Below are positions 1-6,397 of a stretch of 14,691 nt of DNA, in pieces. The stretch is from NCBI GenBank assembly GCA_022709925.1, contig JAKLHX010000013.1:1-14691 (forward strand), written 5' to 3'. Each line of letters starts with the position of its first letter. Within the stretch, counting starts at the first letter, position 1. The stretch comes from Candidatus Margulisiibacteriota bacterium. Its GTDB lineage: Bacteria > Margulisbacteria > WOR-1 > JAKLHX01. A model generated the notes under the pieces. It saw nothing but the letters and a program-made list of their open reading frames with translations, did no database searches and was not told the origin of the DNA. Made by a program: the position numbers and the translations under genes.

Positions 1-436
1 AAGTTCCGCCGGCCGTCTCATAACCGGTCTGTATGGAAGTCCCGTCAGAGGCAACGACATTTATAAAAAATCTGGTCCTTATCCTTTTTCCTGACCTGTT
101 AGTGCCCAGGGAGTTTGAGATCTCAACTTCCTGTATGATGTCCGAATAATTGATCGTCACCTGTTTTATCAGTCCGCCGGTTTTTCTTGCCGCTTTATCG
201 GCTCTTTGCAGGAGAGATATCTTTTGATCTATAGAGTATTTATTCTGTTCCGGTGCGTCAAAGGTATCCGACAGAGACTCGAACTTGTAATCCACCTCTT
301 TGCCTTTTATCGTTCGGCTGCCGGCCCCTGATGTATAGCCGGCGGATATTTTGTCGATCTTATTGTCTTCTATGGCGATAATATTGGAAAAAGTCTTTTC
401 TTTGAAAGTGTCTGAAAAATCCGGTCTTGTTTTCAT
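1..436 (-). CDS. tldD: TldD/PmbA-family protein, N-terminal part (runs off the window at base 1)
   Basis: The visible 145 codons match the N-terminal half of the TldD/PmbA family, which in E. coli forms the TldD-TldE metalloprotease that matures microcin B17 and degrades the CcdA antitoxin. Visible signs are a short beta-rich start with SNIIAIEDNKIDKISAG, then the glycine turn TSGAGSR (family 'GxGxR'), a helix with SLLQRADKAARKTG, and the strands ending VVASDGTSIQTGYETAGG. The zinc-binding C-terminal half is outside the window, so catalysis cannot be judged. The N-terminus is shorter than E. coli TldD, closer to compact forms. The ATG at 436 was chosen; an in-frame TTG lies five codons upstream but falls inside a TATAAT box. 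There is no Shine-Dalgarno. It follows panE after 35 bases. TldD versus the paralogue PmbA/TldE cannot be separated with certainty from this half. Confidence 0.78.
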   Translation of the reverse strand, partial: MKTRPDFSDTFKEKTFSNIIAIEDNKIDKISAGYTSGAGSRTIKGKEVDYKFESLSDTFDAPEQNKYSIDQKISLLQRADKAARKTGGLIKQVTINYSDIIQEVEISNSLGTNRSGKRIRTRFFINVVASDGTSIQTGYETAGGT

Positions 437-442
437 GGATTT

Positions 443-448
443 ATTATA
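443..448 (-). promoter_or_regulatory. -10 box (TATAAT) six bases upstream of the TldD-like ATG
   Basis: On the minus strand a perfect TATAAT ends six bases before the ATG at 436, so a transcript would begin at or within a base or two of the start codon (leaderless). No good -35 hexamer is present at 16-18 bases, and there is no Shine-Dalgarno in the 35-base gap. The perfect hexamer in this position supports the call; the missing -35 weakens it. Confidence 0.45.
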
Positions 449-471
449 CAACGTAAAAAAGGGCAGAATAG

Positions 472-1428
472 CTATATCGAGCGTTTCTTTTCTTTGAACT
501 TTATGAGCTCCGTCAGGACCTGATTGACAGGGGAGGAGAGCCCGTGGTCTTTCGACATCTGCACTACCATACCGTTAAGATAATCTATTTCGGTCCGTCT
601 GCGTTTTTCTATGTCCTGCAGCATGGACGGCTTGTGCGTGGCGGTAAGAGGGATCAGGTGATTGAACAATATCTTTATGTATTCCTCTTTTGTCTTTGGC
701 TCAAGGTCTATCGCGCATTTTTGGGCCAGAGCGTAGATCTCGGCTATTATCCTTCTCATTATGTCCTTGGTATGTTCGGATTCAAGCAGTTGTCCGTATG
801 TTATGCCGAGCGTTGACGCCAGGGCATTAAGCGAACAATTGTATATCACCTTGTTCCAGATGGCTTTGTTTATCTCTTCGGTGGTCCGTGTTTTTATTCC
901 CGCTGCAGTAAATATGTTCGCGATCTCTTCCACGCGCTTTGCCTCTGTCTTATCGCTTATCCTGCCTATAACGACGTCATCTGCCGATACGGTCACCCGC
1001 ACCGATCCCGGCGAGAATATTTCAGCCCCGAATATGACCATGCCTCCCAGGACCTGGTCCGCGCCTATGCCTTTTGCGATCATATCGGTATTGCCTATGC
1101 CGTTCTGGAGAGACAATACAAGAGTGTCCATGTTCACCATGTTCCTTATGTCGGAAGAAGCGGACAAAGTATCGTAAGCTTTTACAGTTATTATTATCAG
1201 GTCGAAAGACGTGCCGTGGTCTTCTTTAAGGTCAGGTCCGTTGGAATAGCACAGTATGTTCGAGTTTATGAGATGGTCGCCCCATATGCCCTCGATCTTA
1301 AGACCTTTGGACTTTATTGTTTCCATCTGTTGAGGGCGGCCCAGCATCACGACCTCTTCTCCGGATTTTGCGAGGAACCCGCCGAATACCGAACCGATCG
1401 CGCCTGCTCCGTAGATGAGTATTTTCAT
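472..1428 (-). CDS. panE: 2-dehydropantoate 2-reductase (ketopantoate reductase)
   Basis: This enzyme reduces ketopantoate to pantoate with NADPH in the cytoplasmic pathway to pantothenate and coenzyme A. At 318 residues it is near the usual length (about 300). The N-terminal Rossmann fold shows GAGAIGS at residues 7-13. It is followed by ITVKAYDT near 80-87, LQNGIGN at 107-113 and the GGMVIFGAEIFSPG stretch at 128-141. The C-terminal helical domain carries IWNKVIYNCSLNAL (Lys193 fits the catalytic lysine) and PSMLQDIEKRRRTEIDYLNG, where Glu280 fits the catalytic glutamate of the family's 'TEIDY' motif. All key positions are intact. The ATG at 1428 gives the Rossmann motif its normal distance from the N-terminus. 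No Shine-Dalgarno precedes it; a promoter sits just upstream. No other pantothenate gene is in the window. Related reductases of the same family with other 2-oxoacid substrates cannot be excluded. Confidence 0.92.
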   Translation of the reverse strand: MKILIYGAGAIGSVFGGFLAKSGEEVVMLGRPQQMETIKSKGLKIEGIWGDHLINSNILCYSNGPDLKEDHGTSFDLIIITVKAYDTLSASSDIRNMVNMDTLVLSLQNGIGNTDMIAKGIGADQVLGGMVIFGAEIFSPGSVRVTVSADDVVIGRISDKTEAKRVEEIANIFTAAGIKTRTTEEINKAIWNKVIYNCSLNALASTLGITYGQLLESEHTKDIMRRIIAEIYALAQKCAIDLEPKTKEEYIKILFNHLIPLTATHKPSMLQDIEKRRRTEIDYLNGMVVQMSKDHGLSSPVNQVLTELIKFKEKKRSI

Positions 1429-1435
1429 GGGTAAT

Positions 1436-1463
1436 ATGATAGCAGATAGGAATCAGCAATCAA
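1436..1463 (-). promoter_or_regulatory. Predicted sigma70-type promoter of panE, leaderless geometry
   Basis: Reading the minus strand, TTGATT (1458-1463) and TATCAT (1436-1441) are separated by 16 bases and resemble the TTGACA/TATAAT consensus. Only seven bases separate the -10 from the panE ATG at 1428, so the predicted start site coincides with the start codon. The pair fills the 40-base gap behind the HAD gene's TAA stop. Confidence 0.55.
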
Positions 1464-1468
1464 AGCTT

Positions 1469-2602
1469 TTATGAGGTGACCTGCTCCTGGGTCATGCCGG
1501 CATATTTTAAGAGAGACCATGTTGTGGTACTGCTTTCTTCTCCGTTGCTTATCAGATGGTTTGCTCTTTCTATTGCCAGCCATGTCAGCAAATTAAAGGT
1601 GGCTTCTGGTCCTGGACCTATCCAAAAAACACTTTCGTGTTCAGGGACTTCTTCTCTATTTGGATTTACGGCAAAAACAGTAGTGTTAGGGTTGTGGACC
1701 ATGGAATAATCGTTGCCTTCCATATCGCCTCTTTTATATACCGCATCCCCAAAATAGAACATATGTTCGGACCCCGTCCTTTTCATGAAATCAAGCCCTG
1801 CCGATCTTTTTTCGAGTGTCGACAGCGACCCGTCTATTGAATACTCTCCTCCGGGCTGTATGCAGAATTTTTGCACGTTTTCAGGGGCTATATTCGCTTT
1901 TATGGCGTCGATTATTGCCCCTCTTTCCTCAGAAGGGACACCTATCAGGCATATCTGGACGCCCGCACGGCTTTGCAGTACAGGAGAAAATACATATGAG
2001 GTCGTAAGACCGCTCCTTATAGGGATGGGCTCCAGTAGAGGGGTTTTTAAGAATGGCCTGACGGCCTTTTGCATGGCGCTGCTGAGTTCTTCTGCAAGGG
2101 GCTCAGGCATCCTTTGTTCAGTATTGTATTTTTCCATGGCCGTCCAGTTTTCAGCTCCGCTTTGGTCATAAAGCGTTATATGGCCTCCGTTAAGGGCATA
2201 TATGGCAGAACTTGCGATCCCTCCTATGGCGGTCTGTTTCCTTGTAAAGCCGAGCATGAACGCCTGTATAGGCTCTGCGCACCTTGCGTTCACATATTCT
2301 ATGGTATTGCCTGAAATGACTCCTGCGGGAAGCCCCATGAATGCATTGGCTCCGAGCGGTCCCAATATGCGTGTCGGATCTTCCCCGAGGAAAAAGAACT
2401 GTCTTTTATTTTCATCCGTCGGGACAAGGGTCTTATCAAAATCAGCGCCTATGCAGGCCTTTACTTTTCCAGATGTTGCTCCCGTCAAAAGGTCTCTTTG
2501 GTTGTGGGGCAGACTTCTTACTAATTCAGTTCCTCTTGAATAAGCAAGGCGTATTCTCGGGGATAATTCTATGTGTCTGGTCATCTGAGTTATGTGCGTC
2601 AT
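1469..2602 (-). CDS. HAD-superfamily (IIB-like) sugar-phosphate phosphatase, single domain
   Basis: A 377-residue HAD-superfamily protein, probably a cytoplasmic phosphatase acting on a sugar phosphate; the substrate is unknown. Motif I is GADFDKTLVP (Asp54, Asp56), motif II GVISGNT (Ser97), motif III LEKRSAGLDF (Lys265) and motif IV FGDAVYKRGDMEGND (Asp286 to Asp298). The HAD core is therefore intact. The layout, with a large cap between motifs II and III and a Gly/Asp-rich motif IV, resembles type IIB members such as sucrose-phosphate phosphatase or phosphomannomutase. Near the C-terminus, GPGPEATFNLLTW (330-342) matches a motif in the tandem HAD protein at 6398-8512. The N-terminus carries LSPRIRLAYSR (13-23), similar to the NagB-like protein at 9697-11586. 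The start is set by GAGG seven bases before the ATG. It lies after a terminator, so it is probably transcribed separately from the GHMP-like gene. Confidence 0.75.
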   Translation of the reverse strand: MTHITQMTRHIELSPRIRLAYSRGTELVRSLPHNQRDLLTGATSGKVKACIGADFDKTLVPTDENKRQFFFLGEDPTRILGPLGANAFMGLPAGVISGNTIEYVNARCAEPIQAFMLGFTRKQTAIGGIASSAIYALNGGHITLYDQSGAENWTAMEKYNTEQRMPEPLAEELSSAMQKAVRPFLKTPLLEPIPIRSGLTTSYVFSPVLQSRAGVQICLIGVPSEERGAIIDAIKANIAPENVQKFCIQPGGEYSIDGSLSTLEKRSAGLDFMKRTGSEHMFYFGDAVYKRGDMEGNDYSMVHNPNTTVFAVNPNREEVPEHESVFWIGPGPEATFNLLTWLAIERANHLISNGEESSTTTWSLLKYAGMTQEQVTS

Positions 2603-2609
2603 TGAAAAA

Positions 2610-2613
2610 CCTC
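2610..2613 (-). promoter_or_regulatory. Shine-Dalgarno of the single-domain HAD gene
   Basis: GAGG on the minus strand, seven bases before the ATG at 2602, supports that start. About ten bases further upstream a TATACT could act as a -10, but no convincing -35 accompanies it. Confidence 0.55.
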
Positions 2614-2635
2614 AATAGTATATCGAACTATTTAT

Positions 2636-2671
2636 AAAAAAATTTCACCCCGATGCGAGATCGGGGTGAAA
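2636..2671 (-). terminator. Intrinsic terminator behind the GHMP-kinase-like gene
   Basis: A perfect 12-bp inverted repeat (arms 2643-2654 and 2660-2671) encloses the five-base loop 2655-2659. Read on the minus strand, the stem is followed directly by seven T residues (2636-2642). It starts 24 bases after the stop of the gene at 2695-4179 and closes the run of sugar-enzyme genes. The T-tract lies only on the minus-strand side, which fixes the orientation. Confidence 0.9.
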
Positions 2672-2694
2672 AATACGGGACTTGCTTTGAGCAA

Positions 2695-4179
2695 CTATTC
2701 TGCGATAGTTATGAGCTCTGCCGGGACATTTCTTCCGTTGTTAAGTTGTTCCCAGCCGTTGCCGAGTACAAGACCTCTGTCCAGGAACTTGAACGGAACT
2801 CTTCCCGTTGTCACTGTTCCCGGGACGTTCAATGCGTTTTCCGCGTCCTCCCTGGTAAGTACGGGAAGTGCAGGAGCATCTCCTCCTAAGATCAGCAGTT
2901 TTGTTGAATTGTTAGAGCCTTCACCAAGCGGGAATACTGCATTACCATTTGCAATCTGCTCTCTTATGAACTTCTGTTCGCCATCATTCCCCCAGTATTG
3001 CTGGCAGGCTTGCCATCTGAGCTTGGAATGTTCGCTGTAACCCGCCCGCAGTTTAGCCAGATCTATCGGTGCGCCGGTAGCGGAAGCCTGAAGCATCGGG
3101 GAAACTTCTCCGTCCCAAGAGACATCAAGGATACGCTGATAATGATCGTGGAATGTAGGAGCTGCTGCTTGTACGGTCCATGTTTCGTTCACGGGCAAGC
3201 GTTTATCTCCCGTTATTCTGTTATAGAGTATCAGCCACATATTGTCTTCGATCTGTTTTGCGTATTCCGGGCCCATCAGTTGCCTTCCGATGCCTCCATA
3301 ATAGTCGTGTGCATAGATCAATATCCCGTTACCCGGAAGTACGGCTTGGATCGCTTCCTGGAAACCTGTAAGTCCGTTGAGCCTGGTGTTTTCAACATTC
3401 CCGCCTTCGGCAAAGATCTGTCCCCAATCCTTCTGGGCTCCTGAAAGCATGCTTGCCCAAGCTACGCTCCAAAGAGCTACGTGGTTTGACATGCCCATGC
3501 CGCCGAGAGATGTAAGAGGATCAAATCCTTCCATTTCTATGTGATATCCGAATAGACCGTGTTCTGCAAATATCCTGTTAAAAGCATGTCTTTGGTCTAT
3601 TTCTTTTTCCCCTGTGGACGGGTTCGAGATGTAGCTTGTTCCTGCTTTATCAATATAGGTGTCTTCAGGGGTTGTTTCTATCGATCCTTTCATGAATCCG
3701 GGGGCAGTATAAACCAATTTGTCAGAGCCCGGCATTGCGGTTAATCTGAATTTTGGGAACGATTTTGCTCCGATAACGGCCACGCAAGGCATTCCGTGAA
3801 AAGCTTTCATTGAGGGGTCAGTGATATCCTCTATTGATCCCATATGATTCAAAGCTGTTTCGTTGTAATATCCGTTCACCATTGCACGAAGATCAAAAGA
3901 TGAAGCCATATCAAAAGCTCTTTGTCCTGCATTTGCGGAAAAATCAGCGCCGTCCCTGGTCAAAGCGGCAACTTCATCCTGCATCCTTTGGTTTTGTTCA
4001 GGGGACAAGACTTTGGGCGTATATGAGTCTGACATGAACCCCGGTCTCATTACGGTTCGGACGAACTTTACTGCTTGCGAAGGGTCAAGCCTTCTGGTAG
4101 CAGGGTCTACGCGAAATCCCGCCTGAGCCATTTTTGGTGTCCATGCCCCGATCCATTTTGTTGCATACGTTGTAGCCAT
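2695..4179 (-). CDS. Divergent GHMP-kinase-like protein (sugar kinase family)
   Basis: A 494-residue protein that I assign to the GHMP kinase superfamily by pattern, not by close similarity. The Gly loop region is TSLGGMGMSNHVALWSV (223-239), in the place of the usual P-x-x-x-G-L-G-S-S-A. It is followed by GGNVENTRLNGLTGFQEAIQ (259-278), which fits the 'E..L...TG.QD' segment of fucose and heptose-7-phosphate kinases. LPGNG follows. Near the C-terminus, NAVFPLGEGSNNSTKLLIL (413-431) occupies the place of the family's 'GA.G.K..GAGGGG' motif. The first 130 residues and the last 60 are extra relative to a minimal GHMP kinase. A sugar or sugar-phosphate substrate is inferred. It is the last gene before the terminator, and its start has an excellent Shine-Dalgarno. 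Catalytic activity is uncertain because the Gly loop is unusual. Confidence 0.5.
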   Translation of the reverse strand: MATTYATKWIGAWTPKMAQAGFRVDPATRRLDPSQAVKFVRTVMRPGFMSDSYTPKVLSPEQNQRMQDEVAALTRDGADFSANAGQRAFDMASSFDLRAMVNGYYNETALNHMGSIEDITDPSMKAFHGMPCVAVIGAKSFPKFRLTAMPGSDKLVYTAPGFMKGSIETTPEDTYIDKAGTSYISNPSTGEKEIDQRHAFNRIFAEHGLFGYHIEMEGFDPLTSLGGMGMSNHVALWSVAWASMLSGAQKDWGQIFAEGGNVENTRLNGLTGFQEAIQAVLPGNGILIYAHDYYGGIGRQLMGPEYAKQIEDNMWLILYNRITGDKRLPVNETWTVQAAAPTFHDHYQRILDVSWDGEVSPMLQASATGAPIDLAKLRAGYSEHSKLRWQACQQYWGNDGEQKFIREQIANGNAVFPLGEGSNNSTKLLILGGDAPALPVLTREDAENALNVPGTVTTGRVPFKFLDRGLVLGNGWEQLNNGRNVPAELITIAE

Positions 4180-4186
4180 CTTTTTT

Positions 4187-4192
4187 CTCCTT
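4187..4192 (-). promoter_or_regulatory. Strong Shine-Dalgarno of the GHMP-like gene
   Basis: AAGGAG on the minus strand with a seven-base A-rich spacer before the ATG at 4179. It is the best ribosome binding site in the window. It lies in an 84-base gap that shows no terminator for the upstream gene and no convincing promoter. Confidence 0.7.
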
Positions 4193-4263
4193 TTTTGAGC
4201 TGTGTTTTTTGCTCTAATATTCTATCGTCAACTATTCACGGGAATTTCACTGATTTTTCATCT

Positions 4264-5214
4264 TCAGTCGGCCTGCGTATTTTGTTGTGCCCTGCCTGTT
4301 CTCGTCAAGTAATCGATCAGTCCGAGCGGATCAAAAGTCTCATCCCCTTGTTTTCCCCAATATCCCGGGTCGCTGCCTATGACCCGTCTAAGTGCCTCTA
4401 CCGATTCGTGGAACTCTCTTGCCTTTTGGGTCATAATATCCGAATATTGGCGCATCATAAGTGCCCTTTGCATTTCCCAGAATGTAAGTTCGAACGGATC
4501 TTTTACCATGTTTGTCGCGGGAGGTCTTTGTATCCCGTTACTCATGCAGTAGTTCGCTACATATGAGGCCATGTCCGCTTTTTTATCTTCCGGGGCAGGC
4601 ACCATGAATATGCGGTCGCTTACGGTCTCTCTGATCCTTTCGGGAACTCTTTGGATAAGATCACCCAGCTTTTTTTCGGACCTATCCAGTATGATGAACA
4701 CATCTATGTCCTCAATCGGGATGTCCGGACTGGTCCGGCTGCAATAAGCTCTCATAGAGGTGTCGAGAGAGAATTTGCCAAGGTCTTCGAACAAGTCCAG
4801 CGCTTCGTGCGCGCTCCAAATATTTGCCATGTGGTGCGAGACCCCGAGCAGGACGGCATCTTTGTCATCGGGAGTTTCAAAAGCAAAATCCGCGGCCCAT
4901 CTTGTTTCAAGCGCAAAAAAATGGCCTCTTTTATCGAGTTTCAATTGGCCATGTTCCAGGGCCCCTTTTTTAAACGACCTTTTAAGACCTGTGTTCAGTC
5001 CTCGGAACATCATGCCTTCCGGGACATATGAATACCCGTATATATAGCCATTGGCCAAATCGCTTTTTATTTTAGAGAACAATTCTCTTACAGGCCTGTC
5101 GTGCGGAGCTGTCCTGCTGTAAAGTTCGGAGCGCATATTAGGATCGCAGATGGCCCGTGCCGCCATCTGGTCAAGCTCTATATTCCTCACGTTGTTCAAG
5201 ACAATCCGAGGCAT
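4264..5214 (-). CDS. Unknown protein with a possible ADP-ribosyltransferase-like region
   Basis: I do not recognise a family for this 316-residue soluble protein. It has no signal peptide or membrane segment. Residues 68-126 follow the layout of ADP-ribosyltransferase folds: a strand with MMFRGL (Arg71 where ARTs have the NAD-binding Arg or His), a turn and KKGALEHG, and then GHFFALETRWAADFAFE (97-113). The last resembles the 'aromatic/small residue, helix with A..ya' segment. VLLGVS then forms the next strand. SPDIPIEDIDVFIILD (162-177) could supply the third, acidic position (Glu168). Residues 200-316 look helical. It starts six bases after the ROK gene's stop with GAGGGAG as ribosome site, so the two are co-transcribed. 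The ART reading is inference from pattern only; a structural role in the sugar cluster is an alternative. Confidence 0.4.
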   Translation of the reverse strand: MPRIVLNNVRNIELDQMAARAICDPNMRSELYSRTAPHDRPVRELFSKIKSDLANGYIYGYSYVPEGMMFRGLNTGLKRSFKKGALEHGQLKLDKRGHFFALETRWAADFAFETPDDKDAVLLGVSHHMANIWSAHEALDLFEDLGKFSLDTSMRAYCSRTSPDIPIEDIDVFIILDRSEKKLGDLIQRVPERIRETVSDRIFMVPAPEDKKADMASYVANYCMSNGIQRPPATNMVKDPFELTFWEMQRALMMRQYSDIMTQKAREFHESVEALRRVIGSDPGYWGKQGDETFDPLGLIDYLTRTGRAQQNTQAD

Positions 5215-5220
5215 GATCTT

Positions 5221-6354
5221 TTACTCCCTCGCGTATTCTTCAGGCATCAAAAGTGATGCGCCTATTAGTTCTGTTGAATCCGTTCTCATCATTTCGTTAA
5301 CTCCGGGGATCTCATCGGCGAATACTGTAAAGAGTTTTGGGTTGAAACCTTCCAAGTTTCTTGCCAGCTCCTGCGAAATGAACCCTTTTACTGACGGATC
5401 AGTAAGCCATCCCCCGAGTATGAAAACTCTTGTGCCGCTTACTCCCTCCCAAAAATCGGTTTCCACATTTCTAGGGGAATTTACGACGGCTTTTCTTGAC
5501 CCTGTCTCATCTCCTCCGTTGTAGGTCAGCTTCATTGTGTCGGCCAATCCTCTTGCGGCTATCCGGTATATGTTTCTTGCGACAGCCCTCTCTTCGCTGT
5601 TTGTCGAATCAGGGTTCATGAAAGCGAGTTTTTTTATAAAATCCCCGGTCAATTTTTCATCGTCATATCTTTCGCCCAGAAGGCTGTTCTCTGCCTGGAA
5701 TTTGAACCCTATTCCGGCGCAAGCCGTTTCAGGTGTTACCCATCCGCAGTTTAAAAAGTCAGTGCCTTGCCAGAGCATGATGTCAAAGAACTGCTGCGGT
5801 CCGGGGACGGGTTTTGCCAGTCCGCTATTGATGCGGAAAGCTCCCGCGCCAAAACCGGTCCCAGGGACGAAGCCCGCAAGTCCGGCATCCTGTTTTGATA
5901 ATGCTTCTTTTGCTCCGGGGAACCGGCTAAGATTCGTAAGCAGCATTTGTGCTATGGCCAGCACGTTCGCGACCCCGTCATTGTTCACGGCCGCCTTCCA
6001 TCCGCGGCCCATCATTGCGGGGAATCCTTTTGCAAGGTTGAACGATCCCAGGTCCGGAATGTTTGGTGTGGTCCCGAGATAGGGGAGCCCGTTCTCCTGC
6101 CAAGCTCCGGGGGCATCTATTCCGACGAACTCAGTGGTGTCTGAGGGCAGGGATGTCATTATTTTATTGGCTGCCATATTCAGGGTCGCTTTTAGGTCTA
6201 CACCGGTGTTATTTCTTACGCAGTTTAATTTCGCAGGATCTCCTATTACAGTAGGCATCCCTGCGAACCTGTTGCCTACAACATCCCTTTGTACGAAGCC
6301 GACGCGTATGTGAGTGCCTCCGAGCCCTACCACCGGGTGTGTTATTGTTCTCAT
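5221..6354 (-). CDS. ROK-family sugar kinase, divergent
   Basis: A 377-residue member of the ROK (repressor, ORF, kinase) family; ROK kinases phosphorylate hexoses or amino sugars with ATP in the cytoplasm. It shows the phosphate-binding start VVGLGGTHIRVG (8-19), GIDAPGAW (78-85) as the family's 'G.PG' strand, and NNDGVANVLA (124-133) with the catalytic Asp126. It also has GFVPGTGFGAGAF (161-173) and, at the C-terminus, VFILGGWL and TELIGASLL as in other ROK proteins. There is no N-terminal helix-turn-helix, so it is a kinase rather than a repressor. The zinc motif C-x-C-G-x-x-G-C is absent; only a reduced CGWVTPETACAGIG (203-216) remains, and the 'GE.GH' sugar-binding motif is not recognisable. 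Substrate specificity is therefore unknown. No Shine-Dalgarno precedes the ATG, and the gap to the upstream HAD gene is 43 bases. Confidence 0.72.
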   Translation of the reverse strand: MRTITHPVVGLGGTHIRVGFVQRDVVGNRFAGMPTVIGDPAKLNCVRNNTGVDLKATLNMAANKIMTSLPSDTTEFVGIDAPGAWQENGLPYLGTTPNIPDLGSFNLAKGFPAMMGRGWKAAVNNDGVANVLAIAQMLLTNLSRFPGAKEALSKQDAGLAGFVPGTGFGAGAFRINSGLAKPVPGPQQFFDIMLWQGTDFLNCGWVTPETACAGIGFKFQAENSLLGERYDDEKLTGDFIKKLAFMNPDSTNSEERAVARNIYRIAARGLADTMKLTYNGGDETGSRKAVVNSPRNVETDFWEGVSGTRVFILGGWLTDPSVKGFISQELARNLEGFNPKLFTVFADEIPGVNEMMRTDSTELIGASLLMPEEYARE

Positions 6355-6397
6355 ACCGTTATTTCGTTAAATTTAGGCGATAATTTCAGTTTTTATT

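Noticed and set aside
437..471. Short palindrome ATAGCTAT and T-run after the panE stop as a terminator
   Set aside because: The dyad is only four base pairs per arm and is separated from the T-run, too weak for an intrinsic terminator.
4226..4231. TTGACG upstream of the GHMP-like gene as a -35 box
   Set aside because: At 16-18 bases downstream the hexamer is A-rich without resemblance to TATAAT, so no promoter pair can be formed.
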